Shown here piece after piece: positions 32,644 through 41,732 of a stretch of DNA of 64,000 nt; position 1 is the stretch's first letter, and the number at the start of each line of letters is the position of its first letter. The translations under genes were made by a program, and so were the position numbers. Under the pieces are notes generated by a model. That model had not been told where the DNA came from and did no database searches. It saw nothing but the letters and a program-made list of their open reading frames with translations. Source of the stretch: DASZHJ01 sp035507155. Its GTDB lineage: Bacteria > Pseudomonadota > Alphaproteobacteria > ATCC43930 > CGMCC-115725. The stretch is taken from positions 44,704 to 108,703 of the forward strand of contig DATJOK010000024.1 in NCBI GenBank assembly GCA_035507155.1. The letters are read 5' to 3'.

Positions 32644-33915
32644 ATGGCGACGACAGAGCAGAATCTGACCCCGTCCAGCTCGGCCGCCGGCGCGCGGCCG
32701 CGGGCGCCGATCCTCAGCGAGACCCGCACGACGTCGCAGGTGCCGCGGCATCTCAGGCGCTATCTCTCGCTCGAGGACTTCCATCTCGGGGCCCGCCGGC
32801 GTCTCCCCTGGATGCTCTACGGCTTCATCTCCGGCGGCGTCGAGACCGACGCCACGCTGCGTGACAACCGGCGCATCTTCGAAGACTACGCCTTCGTCCC
32901 CCGCGTGCTGGTGGACGTGACCGGCCGCAGCCGCTCGACGACGATCTTCGGGCGCACCTATGCGGCGCCGTTCGGCATCGCGCCGATGGGGGCGAGCGCC
33001 ATCGCCGCCTATCGCGGCGACTGCGTGCTGGCAGGCGCGGCTGCTGCCGCCGGCATTCCCATGATCATGAGCGCGGCCTCGCTCATTCCGCTGGAGGAGA
33101 TCCGCCGGAGCGGCACGACGACCTGGTACCAGGCCTATCTGCCAGGTGACACCGCCCGGATCGAGGCGCTGATCGATCGTGTGGTGGCGGCGGGGTTCGA
33201 CACGCTGGTGCTGACCGTCGACGTCCCGGTTCCCTCCAACCGCGAGAACAATGTCCGCAATGGCTTCAGCATCCCGCTGCAGCCGAGTTTGCGTCTCCTG
33301 TGGCAGGGCGCCACCCACCCTTCCTGGGTGCTGGGCACGATGCTCCGGACGCTGCTGCGCCACGGCATGCCGCATATGGAGAACATGGACGCGGTGCGCG
33401 GCCCGCCGTTCCTGTCGCGCCATCTGGTCCGCGCGCTCGGCAACCGCGACGGCCTCACCTGGGAGCATCTGCGGCTCATCCGGCTCCGCTGGAAGGGAAA
33501 GCTGGTGGTGAAGGGCATCCTCTCCAAGGAGGATGCGGAGCAGGCGCGGGAGAGCGGCGCCGACGGCATCATCGTCTCCAACCACGGCGGCCGGCAGCTC
33601 GACGGCGCCACATCGCCGCTCCGCGTGCTGCCGGAGATCGCGGCGGCGTCGGGCGGCATGACGGTGATGATCGACAGCGGCTTCCGACGCGGCACCGACA
33701 TCCTGAAGGCGCTCGCCCTCGGTGCCGATTTCGTCTTCCTGGGCCGGCCCTTCCTCTATGCGGCGGCGGTCGGCGGCGCAGAAGGCGTCACCCACGCGAT
33801 CAACCTGCTCAGCGAGGAGATCAACCGCGACATGGCGCTCCTCGGCATCAAGAGCCTCGACGAGCTCGGGCCGGAATTCGTGACCCGGATCGGCGGTCCT
33901 GACTCAGCGCGCTGA
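32644..33915 (+). CDS. FMN-dependent alpha-hydroxy-acid dehydrogenase (LldD-like)
   Basis: 423-residue TIM-barrel flavoenzyme oxidising L-2-hydroxy acids (lactate, mandelate or glycolate types). Motifs: YGFISGGVETDATLRDN, APFGIAPMGASAI, TVDVPVPSNRENNVRNGF, KGILSKEDAEQA (Lys290) and the catalytic SNHGGRQLDG (His314, Arg317), then FRRGTDILKALALGADFVF. The start has GGAGGAAAG upstream. The 3' end overlaps the converging amidohydrolase by 12 bp. Possibly membrane-associated through the long loop around 215-255, as in mandelate dehydrogenase. Confidence 0.93.
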   Translation: MATTEQNLTPSSSAAGARPRAPILSETRTTSQVPRHLRRYLSLEDFHLGARRRLPWMLYGFISGGVETDATLRDNRRIFEDYAFVPRVLVDVTGRSRSTTIFGRTYAAPFGIAPMGASAIAAYRGDCVLAGAAAAAGIPMIMSAASLIPLEEIRRSGTTTWYQAYLPGDTARIEALIDRVVAAGFDTLVLTVDVPVPSNRENNVRNGFSIPLQPSLRLLWQGATHPSWVLGTMLRTLLRHGMPHMENMDAVRGPPFLSRHLVRALGNRDGLTWEHLRLIRLRWKGKLVVKGILSKEDAEQARESGADGIIVSNHGGRQLDGATSPLRVLPEIAAASGGMTVMIDSGFRRGTDILKALALGADFVFLGRPFLYAAAVGGAEGVTHAINLLSEEINRDMALLGIKSLDELGPEFVTRIGGPDSAR

Positions 33916-35016
33916 GCGCCGCGGCTTGGTGATGCCGGGCGCCTCCAGCCGGTAGGCGGTAGCCGCGGTGCGGCTGAAGAGAGCCGCCTTCTCGGCGGCG
34001 GAGTAGCCCGCGGCGATGCGCTTGAAGGCGTTCCAGATCACCCGATAGCTGCAGACCTCGTTGTCGACGGGGAAGTTGCTCTCGAACATGGCGCGTTCGA
34101 CGCCGAAGGCCTCGATGCAGGTCTCGATATAGGGTTTCCAGGCGCGCGCCAGCTCGGCGGAGGATGGCGGCATCTTGGCGCCGTGGAATCCCAGGCCGAA
34201 GATCTTCATGCCGAGCCCGCCCAGCTTCACGTAGACGTTGGGGCAGCGGGCGAGGTGCCTGATCGCAGCGCTCCAGTCGGCGAAGACCGTCTCGCGCTTT
34301 CCTTCGAAGGGACCGATGCCGACCGCCCCGCCTACGTGATTGAGGATGATGGTGGTGTCGGGGAAGGCGTCAGCGAGATCGGCAAGTTCGCGGAGCTGGG
34401 TGTGATAGGCCCAAGCTTCGAAGGAAAGGCCGAGCGGCGCCAGCTGCGCGAAACCGGCGCGGAACTGCCGGTCGCGCATGAGATCGCCGGGTGGATCCGT
34501 ACGCGGGCTGCGCAGCCGCTTGTCGGGATGCCAGACGAAGGGCATGCGGATGCCGCGGAAGGGGCCGCCGCCGGCGGCGATATGCGCCTCCAGCACCTCG
34601 GCGATGCGCGCACCCTGCAGCAGATCGGCGAAGCCCACGATGCCGGCGCAGGCGCGCAGCGGGCCATAGGTGCCGCTTGCGAACATGGCGGCAACGCCGT
34701 TCACGAAGTCGGTCTCACCCACAGGGCGGAATTCAGGCGGTCCCTCGCTGCGGTACATCGACGAGCACTCGACGAATACCGTCGCGCGGATGTCGTGGCC
34801 GGAGCGGAGATCGCTCAGCAGCTCGGCGAAGAGATAGCGGTGGTTCGGATGGTCCCAGAGGTGATGGTGGGGATCGACGATCGGAAGCCCGGGCTCGATC
34901 ACCGGCTCCCGCCGGCGACCGAGCCAGCGCTGATCGGGCGCATACTGAGTGAGCCAGGTCTCGTGCTTCTTCGCGGGCATGGGCGCAAGGCTGGGCTTTG
35001 ACGCGGTGCGGTTCAT
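33904..35016 (-). CDS. Amidohydrolase family protein (TIM-barrel, ACMSD-like)
   Basis: 370-residue metal-dependent hydrolase or decarboxylase of amidohydrolase_2 type. The N-terminal metal motif is PIVDPHHHLWDHPNHRYLF; later ATVFVECSSMYR, TTIILNHVGGAVG and the C-terminal ERAMFESNFPVD with the conserved Asp. ATG at 35016 was preferred to TTG at 35022. It is the last gene of the minus-strand set PhyH-PhyH-DddP-like-amidohydrolase (89 bp after the M24 gene). Lactonase, decarboxylase or nitrilase-like hydration chemistry are all possible. Confidence 0.88.
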   Translation of the reverse strand: MNRTASKPSLAPMPAKKHETWLTQYAPDQRWLGRRREPVIEPGLPIVDPHHHLWDHPNHRYLFAELLSDLRSGHDIRATVFVECSSMYRSEGPPEFRPVGETDFVNGVAAMFASGTYGPLRACAGIVGFADLLQGARIAEVLEAHIAAGGGPFRGIRMPFVWHPDKRLRSPRTDPPGDLMRDRQFRAGFAQLAPLGLSFEAWAYHTQLRELADLADAFPDTTIILNHVGGAVGIGPFEGKRETVFADWSAAIRHLARCPNVYVKLGGLGMKIFGLGFHGAKMPPSSAELARAWKPYIETCIEAFGVERAMFESNFPVDNEVCSYRVIWNAFKRIAAGYSAAEKAALFSRTAATAYRLEAPGITKPRRSAR

Positions 35017-35105
35017 GGACAATCGGGAAGAGGTGGGAGGGACGGCAAACTCGGCGCCATCTTAGATTCCGCCGCGACGGGAGCAAGCGTCCTTCGCCGC
35101 GCGCG

Positions 35106-36350
35106 TCAGATCGCAATCGCGTCCTCGAAGGGCGTCCGCGAGAGCGGCACCGCGCCCCGCTCGGTGATCAGCACCTGCTGTTCCAGTTTGATGCCTTCCT
35201 TGCCGCCGACCTCGCCCATGAAGCTCTCGACACAGACCACCATGTTCTCCTGGAACTCCCCGTCGTAGCCCCAGTCCTTGAAGTCGCGGGTGAAGGCGAC
35301 GCTCGGATACTCGTCGACGAAGCCGGCGCCATGCACCATCATCATGTAGCGGTGCGGAATGAAGGCTTCCGGCACCGGCCAGCATTTCTCCGCGAATTCC
35401 CGGAACCCCAGGCCCGGCCGCAGCAGCGCCATGTTGAAGAGCACCTGCTCCTGCGCCAGGCCGTAGAGGCGCCGCTGCTCGTTGCTGGGCGGCTTGCCGG
35501 GGCAGACCCAGCTCCGCGAGATGTCCGCGAGATAGCCCATCGGCCCCACCATGTCGGTATCGAAGGCGACGACGTCGCCGGCTTCGATCACGCGGTTGCC
35601 GCATCCCTTGAACCAGGGATTGGTGCGCTCGCCGGAGGCGAGCTCGCGGGATTCGATCCACTCGCCGTCATGGGCGATGTTGACCTCGTGCAGCACCGAC
35701 CAGAGCTGGTTCTCGCTGATGCCGGGCCTGAGTGCCGCGCGCATGGCATCGATCGCCGCGTCGCAGACCGCCATGGAGAGCCGCATCGCCGCGATCTCCT
35801 CCGGCGACTTGATGACGCGGGCGAGCTCGATCGCTTCCTGGGCGTCGAAGAGCTGGACGCCGCGCTCGGCGAGCTTGAAGGCTCCCATCGGCTCGCAGCG
35901 GTCGACCGCGAGCCGGCGGTTGCCGCCGCCGTGCTTCAGCACCATGTCGGCAATGTCCGCCGCCCAGAGACCGGCCTTCTCCTCGCAGCGCGGGCCGGCG
36001 AGGAAGTAGAACCAGGGCGTGGCCGGACGCATCTCGGCGATGGTCTCGAGGCCCTCGTTGCTGTGCATGACGCCGGTGAACTCGTAGAGCACCACCGGCC
36101 CCTCGGTCGGCACGAAGGCCCACCGTCCCGGCGAATGCATGGACCAGATCTGCATGTTGCGGCTGCCGGTGGCGTAGCGGATGTTGAGGGGGTCGGTGAG
36201 CAGGCAGCCCATGTAGTCGCGCCGGCGCAGCTCGCCACGCAGCCGCTCCAGCCGATAGGCGCGGAGCTTCTTCTGATCGATCGCCGCCATGCGCGCCGGC
36301 ACGTCGACCACGAGAGGGGGCACGGGGTGCATGTCGCCGGCTGCTGTCAT
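35106..36350 (-). CDS. dddP: M24-fold metalloenzyme, DddP-like DMSP lyase candidate
   Basis: 414-residue creatinase/aminopeptidase-P fold protein. The metal ligands are spaced as in DMSP lyase DddP, not as in aminopeptidases: Asp264 and Asp266 in VAFDTDMVG, Asp276 in YLADISRSW, His340 in MMVHGAGF, Glu375 in CVESFMGE, Glu390 in KLEQQVLI. With a constant offset of 31 these equal the six ligands I recall for DddP (D295, D297, D307, H371, E406, E421). Tyr335 and Asp346 fall where DddP has Tyr366 and the base Asp377. DddP cleaves dimethylsulfoniopropionate to DMS and acrylate in the cytosol. ATG at 36350 has AGGAGG 7 bp upstream. An Xaa-Pro peptidase or other M24 role remains possible. Confidence 0.7.
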   Translation of the reverse strand: MTAAGDMHPVPPLVVDVPARMAAIDQKKLRAYRLERLRGELRRRDYMGCLLTDPLNIRYATGSRNMQIWSMHSPGRWAFVPTEGPVVLYEFTGVMHSNEGLETIAEMRPATPWFYFLAGPRCEEKAGLWAADIADMVLKHGGGNRRLAVDRCEPMGAFKLAERGVQLFDAQEAIELARVIKSPEEIAAMRLSMAVCDAAIDAMRAALRPGISENQLWSVLHEVNIAHDGEWIESRELASGERTNPWFKGCGNRVIEAGDVVAFDTDMVGPMGYLADISRSWVCPGKPPSNEQRRLYGLAQEQVLFNMALLRPGLGFREFAEKCWPVPEAFIPHRYMMMVHGAGFVDEYPSVAFTRDFKDWGYDGEFQENMVVCVESFMGEVGGKEGIKLEQQVLITERGAVPLSRTPFEDAIAI

Positions 36351-36459
36351 CACTGCTCCTCCTGTCGCGCGCCCTCGTCGCGGCGATCAGGATAGCACGG
36401 GTTTGCGCGACGGAGGCTCCAGCGCAATTGCCACGGTTGGCCGGGCTGCGATCAGGCGA

Positions 36460-37257
36460 TCAGGAGATGATCAGGGGAAACTCGTCCGTCGCCAGCGGCT
36501 CGCCGGGCTTGAGGCGTTTCTCGAGGCCGGGGAAGGGCGGCGAGATCTCGCCGGGGCGAGAGGCATAGACCGCGTCGTCGCCGAGCCAGCGGGCGGCGAA
36601 GGCGCGGCGGCGGTTGGCGGAGAAATTGCCGGGAGCGCCATGCACGGTGAGGAAGTGGAAGGCGATAGCGTCGCCGGGCTCCAGGTCCCAGCCCAGCAGG
36701 CGATAGTCCCCGCGACGGCCGCTGATATCGGGCATCTCCTCGATGCCGTCACCCTTGTGATCGTAGGCGGTGCCGTTGAATTTTCGCGGCCGGAACCAGC
36801 GGCCCCAGCGGTGCGATCCCGCGACGAACTCCACGCAGACGTCGCGCTGCACGGGATCGAGCGGGATCCAGAGGCTCAGCACCTGGCTGCCATCGACGCA
36901 ATAGTAGGGCTGATCGTGATGCCAGGGCGTCACTTCGCGGGTGCCGGGCTCCTTCACCAGGATGTGCTCGTGGAAGAAGCGCGCGGTCTTGGAGCCCATG
37001 AGATCGGCGGCGATGGCGGCGGCCGGGCTTTCGAAGACGAAACTGCGATATTCCGGGATGCGAGCCCAGTTGCAATAGTCGCCGACGAAGCGGCCGCTGC
37101 CACCAGCTGGGGTGTAGAGGCGCTGGAATGGCCCGGGCTCCGCCAGGTTGCGATCGATGCCGGCGCGGAGACGCCCGACCCAGTCGGCGAAGACGCCGCG
37201 CAGCACGGTGGCGCCGTCGGTCTGGAATGCGTCGATGGTCTCCGGCGTCACGGTCAT
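36460..37257 (-). CDS. Phytanoyl-CoA dioxygenase (PhyH) family protein, first
   Basis: 265-residue Fe(II)/2-oxoglutarate-dependent oxygenase. The iron triad is H113-x-D115 in VTPWHHDQPYY and His206 in FHFLTVHGAPGN, and an Arg for 2-oxoglutarate follows in NRRRAFAARW. It overlaps the second PhyH gene by 4 bp and precedes the DddP-like gene by 109 bp. PhyH-family members hydroxylate small molecules such as ectoine, phosphonates and acyl-CoAs; the substrate here is unknown. Confidence 0.92.
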   Translation of the reverse strand: MTVTPETIDAFQTDGATVLRGVFADWVGRLRAGIDRNLAEPGPFQRLYTPAGGSGRFVGDYCNWARIPEYRSFVFESPAAAIAADLMGSKTARFFHEHILVKEPGTREVTPWHHDQPYYCVDGSQVLSLWIPLDPVQRDVCVEFVAGSHRWGRWFRPRKFNGTAYDHKGDGIEEMPDISGRRGDYRLLGWDLEPGDAIAFHFLTVHGAPGNFSANRRRAFAARWLGDDAVYASRPGEISPPFPGLEKRLKPGEPLATDEFPLIIS

Positions 37258-38114
37258 TGGCTGACCCCTTGATTCTGCACGGCGAAGAAGCTGTCGGCCT
37301 CGTAGGCCGGCGGCAGCTCGACGCTGCCGGCGCGGAAGCGCGCCACCCGCGTCTTCTCCCCTCGCAGTATACGCCCCGCCTCGGTGGTGGGAACGGACAT
37401 CAGCGTCAGCGGGAAGGCGTCCGCCGCCGTGTAGTCGCAGATCAGCATCCGCCGCGGCTCGCTGGAGCGGTTCTCCGGCGAGCCGTGCACCATCCAGGTA
37501 TCGATGAAGCAGACATCGCCGGCACGCCCGATGATCGGCACGGCTTCGCGTGCGAAGCGCTCCGACAGTTCCGCCGGCGTCTCGCCGACGAACTGGTCGC
37601 CGCGATAGTGGGTGAACTGCTGTCGGTGCGACCCCGGCACCACATAGAGACAGCCGTTCTCCTCGTTCATGTCGTCGAGCAGCACCAGGGCAACCACAAT
37701 GTCATCGTTGGTGTGCGGATCGAAGGGATGGTCTTGGTGCCACGCGACATAGGTCTTCATCCCCGGCAGCTTGATGTTGAGCTTGCAGTGATGGAACTTG
37801 ACGTTCGGGCCGATGAGATCGGCAACCATCTCCGGGACCGGCCCTTCCCACAGCACGCGCCGGTAGGCGGCGCTGATGTCGACGGGATTGGCGACCCGGC
37901 GCAGGCGCGGCGTCTCGGCGGAATGGCCCGGCTCGAGATCGAAGCGCAGCTTGTTGCGCGCCATCGGCCCGTAATTCGCACGATGTGCCCGGCTTTCCTC
38001 GATCCAGCCGGCCAGCTCCTGGCGCATCGCTGAGAGCTCCTCGGCGCCGACCAGGCCGGGAACGAGGAGATAGCCGGCGCTTCGAAAGGCCTCTGTCTGC
38101 GTGGGATCAAGCAT
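37254..38114 (-). CDS. Phytanoyl-CoA dioxygenase (PhyH) family protein, second
   Basis: 286-residue Fe(II)/2-oxoglutarate oxygenase with H126-x-D128 in VAWHQDHPFDPH, His210 in WMVHGSPENRS and Arg222 in SEPRRMLICDY. First gene of the minus-strand operon; its start codon lies about 40 bp after a -24/-12 promoter element. The two PhyH proteins are clearly different paralogues, suggesting two successive hydroxylations or a heteromer. Confidence 0.92.
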   Translation of the reverse strand: MLDPTQTEAFRSAGYLLVPGLVGAEELSAMRQELAGWIEESRAHRANYGPMARNKLRFDLEPGHSAETPRLRRVANPVDISAAYRRVLWEGPVPEMVADLIGPNVKFHHCKLNIKLPGMKTYVAWHQDHPFDPHTNDDIVVALVLLDDMNEENGCLYVVPGSHRQQFTHYRGDQFVGETPAELSERFAREAVPIIGRAGDVCFIDTWMVHGSPENRSSEPRRMLICDYTAADAFPLTLMSVPTTEAGRILRGEKTRVARFRAGSVELPPAYEADSFFAVQNQGVSQ

Positions 38115-38153
38115 GGAAGACGGCTCCGTCGCGAGAGGATTCGCTCTTTAGCA

Positions 38154-38169
38154 TGCAAAGGGAGTGCCG
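38154..38169 (-). promoter_or_regulatory. Sigma-54-type promoter of the PhyH/DddP-like operon
   Basis: On the minus strand the sequence CGGCACTCCCTTTGCA matches TGGCACG-N4-TTGCW at all but two positions and keeps GG and GC at exactly -24/-12 spacing. It lies 40 bp before the PhyH start. Weaker than the two perfect elements at 8939 and 39369. The remaining 38170-38289 region toward the divergent exporter gene shows no clear activator site. Confidence 0.65.
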
Positions 38170-38289
38170 CATGGTCAGCGCTCCGCGATGCCGACGCTTT
38201 GCCGGACGGCGGCGCCGGTGTATCCAGGCGGTCTCATTGCGTCGGGGTCTCCGCTTGCATCTGGGATCTGACAGGGGAGTGGAGCGGCC

Positions 38290-39237
38290 GTGAGCGATGC
38301 GTCGATCCCTCGGGCTGCAGACGACCGCGTCCAGGCGGCGGCACATCTCGGCACCATCTTCACGATGTTCGCGTGGGGGACGCTCATACCCGTAACCGGG
38401 GTGGTGCTGCGCGAGGTCGACGCCTGGACCCTGGCGCTACTGCGCATCGGCGTGGCCGCGGCGGTGCTGCTGGCAAGCACCACCTGCCTCGGGGGCGTTT
38501 CCTGGCTGCGACGGGTGCGATGGGAGCGCGCGCTGCTGATGGGGGGTGCCGTCGCCAGCTTCTCGGTGCTCTACACCTTCGGCATCGGGCTCTCCAATCC
38601 GATCTCCGCCATCGTGGTCTCGGCCACCAGCCCGGCGGTGGCGGCGCTTTTCGCCACCTGTGTCGAGCGGCAACCGTTGCCGCGCGGCGCCATCAGCGCC
38701 TTCGCGCTGGCGACCGCGGGTGCGCTCATCGCCTCGCTCTCCAGCACGTTCGACCCGAGCCGGGCGGGCCTGCGCGGCGGCGAGTTCCTGCTGCTGATCG
38801 CCGGCATCTGCTGGACCTGGTATTCGATCAAGGCACAGGCCTGGTTCGGGTCGCTCGGCCAGCACCGCATCACCGCCCTGGCCTATCTCGGTGCGACGGG
38901 GGTGCTGGGCACGCTCTATCCGCTGTTGCTGCTCGCCCAGATCGCGGCGGTTCCGCCGGCACTCCCCTCGACGACGACAATCGGCTGGATCGTGTGGATC
39001 ACCTTCGCTGCTACACTCGCGGGTGGCGTCCTCTGGAATTATGGCGTCTCGCGGATCGGCATCATCCTCGTCTCTCTCTACCTGAACCTGATCCCGCTGT
39101 TCGGGATCCTGACCGCGGTCGCCTTCGGCGTCTATCCGAGCTGGCTCCAGGTTGCGGGCTGCATCCTGGTGGTGGTTGGCGTCTCCCGGTTGCGGGGCGC
39201 CCGCGTCGTCGAGGCGACCGAGAGCGCCCGGAAATAG
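38290..39237 (+). CDS. DMT-superfamily (EamA) transporter
   Basis: 315-residue inner-membrane protein with two EamA repeats and about ten hydrophobic segments (LGTIFTMFAWGTLIPVTGVV, ISAIVVSATSPAVAALFATC, GILTAVAFGVYPSWLQVAG). Such proteins export or import small metabolites. GTG at 38290 has GGGGAGTGGAG upstream. It is divergent from the PhyH operon and upstream of the polyamine-type importer, which has its own promoter. Substrate unknown. Confidence 0.9.
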   Translation: MSDASIPRAADDRVQAAAHLGTIFTMFAWGTLIPVTGVVLREVDAWTLALLRIGVAAAVLLASTTCLGGVSWLRRVRWERALLMGGAVASFSVLYTFGIGLSNPISAIVVSATSPAVAALFATCVERQPLPRGAISAFALATAGALIASLSSTFDPSRAGLRGGEFLLLIAGICWTWYSIKAQAWFGSLGQHRITALAYLGATGVLGTLYPLLLLAQIAAVPPALPSTTTIGWIVWITFAATLAGGVLWNYGVSRIGIILVSLYLNLIPLFGILTAVAFGVYPSWLQVAGCILVVVGVSRLRGARVVEATESARK

Positions 39238-39310
39238 CTCGATCGGAGCTCCCGGGCCGGCCATGAGGACGTCCGGATCGCTCAGGATTTAAGCAATCCG
39301 TTCTTTCACT

Positions 39311-39326
39311 CGGCAGTTAACTGCCG
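39311..39326. promoter_or_regulatory. 16-bp perfect palindrome upstream of the polyamine-type ABC operon
   Basis: CGGCAGTTAACTGCCG is a perfect palindrome without spacer, 42 bp upstream of the -24/-12 element at 39369 and 73 bp after the exporter stop. Position suggests an activator or repressor operator for the sigma-54-dependent operon. No second copy was noticed. Confidence 0.6.
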
Positions 39327-39368
39327 AATTCCAGCGTTTCCGTCTCGCAATCGTCGAGAGATCGCCGT

Positions 39369-39384
39369 TGGCACGCAGTTTGCT
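39369..39384 (+). promoter_or_regulatory. Sigma-54 (-24/-12) promoter of the polyamine-type ABC operon
   Basis: TGGCACGCAGTTTGCT matches TGGCACG-N4-TTGCW at every fixed position and differs by one base from the element before motA at 8939. It lies 46 bp before the ATPase start codon. The operon it would drive is ATPase, binding protein and two permeases (39431-43820). Confidence 0.85.
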
Positions 39385-39430
39385 GCGCTGCACTGGAATC
39401 CCATCTCGAGCCGGGGGCGGTCGGAGGCGG

Positions 39431-40525
<1,095 letters not shown>

Positions 40526-40607
40526 CGGGAACCGCGGGCAAACCGTGGTGAGCGGCTTCTATGTGGAACCGGCCGGGGGGACCTGGCCCAACAGGGAGAG
40601 CAGAGCA

Positions 40608-41660
40608 ATGAAACCGACTATCAACCGCCTTGCGTTGTGGCTGGCAGGCAGCGCCGTGGCGTTGGCGGTGCCGGGCATGGCCTCGGCACAGGATCTCACG
40701 GTGGTGTCCTGGGGTGGCGCCTACCAGAAGAGCCAGGAAGAGGCGTTCATCAAGCCCTTCGAGTCGAAGTTTGGCGCCAAGATCACGGAAGAATCCTACA
40801 ACGGCGAAGTCTCCAAGATCCGCGCCATGGTGCAGTCCGGGACAGTGTCCTGGGACGTGGTGGACGTCGATTCCGCCACTGTCCGCCAAGCCTGCGACGA
40901 GGGCATCCTGGAGCAGATCGACTACTCCAAGGTGGCGCCCAAGAAGGACTTCGTCGAAGGCGCGCTGCACGAGTGCGGCGTCCCCAACATCGTCTATTCC
41001 ACCATCTTCGCCTACGACGCGGACAAGATTAAGACCGATCCGCCGACCAAGATCGCAGATCTCTTCGACACCAAGAGGTGGCCGGGGAAGCGCGCTCTCT
41101 GGAAGAACCCGTTCGGCAATCTCGAGGCGGCGCTGATGGCGGACGGCGTTCCCGCCAACAAAGTCTATGAGACGCTGCGCACCCCGGCGGGTGTCGACCG
41201 CGCCTTCAAGAAGCTCGACACAATCAAGAAGGACGTCGTCTGGTGGGAGGCGGGCGCGCAGCCGCCGCAGCTGCTGGCCTCGGGCGAGGTGGTGATGGCC
41301 CAGGCCTGGAACGGCCGCATCTACGACGCCGACAAGAACGGCAAGAATTTCAAGATCGTCTGGGACGGCCAGCTGCAGGATTGGGATCTCTGGGCGATCC
41401 CGAAGGGCAGCAAGCACCTCGCGGAGGCCTACAAGTTCATCGCCTTCTCCTCCGAGCCGAAGGTCATCGCCCTGCAGACCAAGTACATCTCCTACGGTCC
41501 CGCGGTGCTGGCAGCGATCCCGAACGTGCCGCCGGATATCCTCAAGGATCTGCCGACGGCGCCGCAAAACTCCAAGAACGTGCTCGTCAACGACGCGCAG
41601 TTCTGGGGCGACAACGGCGAGGAGCTCAGGAAGCGCTTCAACACCTGGCTCGCGCAGTAA
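40608..41660 (+). CDS. Polyamine-type ABC transporter substrate-binding protein (PotD-like)
   Basis: 350-residue periplasmic protein with signal peptide MKPTINRLALWLAGSAVALA ending ASAQD, then LTVVSWGGAYQKSQEEAFI and YNGEVSKIRAMVQSG, as in PotD/PotF relatives; a later segment KKDVVWWEAGAQPPQLLASG lines the ligand cleft. It is followed by a strong stem-loop and then the permeases. The WWEAG region with acidic and aromatic residues is compatible with a cationic ligand. Confidence 0.92.
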   Translation: MKPTINRLALWLAGSAVALAVPGMASAQDLTVVSWGGAYQKSQEEAFIKPFESKFGAKITEESYNGEVSKIRAMVQSGTVSWDVVDVDSATVRQACDEGILEQIDYSKVAPKKDFVEGALHECGVPNIVYSTIFAYDADKIKTDPPTKIADLFDTKRWPGKRALWKNPFGNLEAALMADGVPANKVYETLRTPAGVDRAFKKLDTIKKDVVWWEAGAQPPQLLASGEVVMAQAWNGRIYDADKNGKNFKIVWDGQLQDWDLWAIPKGSKHLAEAYKFIAFSSEPKVIALQTKYISYGPAVLAAIPNVPPDILKDLPTAPQNSKNVLVNDAQFWGDNGEELRKRFNTWLAQ

Positions 41661-41670
41661 TGACGCCGGT

Positions 41671-41695
41671 GCTGGGCGCCCGCGCGGCGCCCAGC
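41671..41695 (+). promoter_or_regulatory. Stem-loop after the PotD-like gene
   Basis: GCTGGGCGCC (41671-41680), loop CGCGC, GGCGCCCAGC (41686-41695): a perfect 10-bp stem 10 bp after the binding-protein stop and 37 bp before the next start. It has no T-run. Same placement as the stem at 5841-5864, pointing to a shared way of keeping binding-protein mRNA more abundant than permease mRNA (inference). Confidence 0.72.
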
Positions 41696-41732
41696 CTGCG
41701 GCGCGTCAGATCGTAAGCATACGAGACGTCGG

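Noticed and set aside
32179..33795. Minus-strand 538-codon frame opposite the hydroxyacid dehydrogenase
   Set aside because: Composition is typical of a GC-rich shadow frame; the plus strand has all catalytic motifs of the FMN enzyme.
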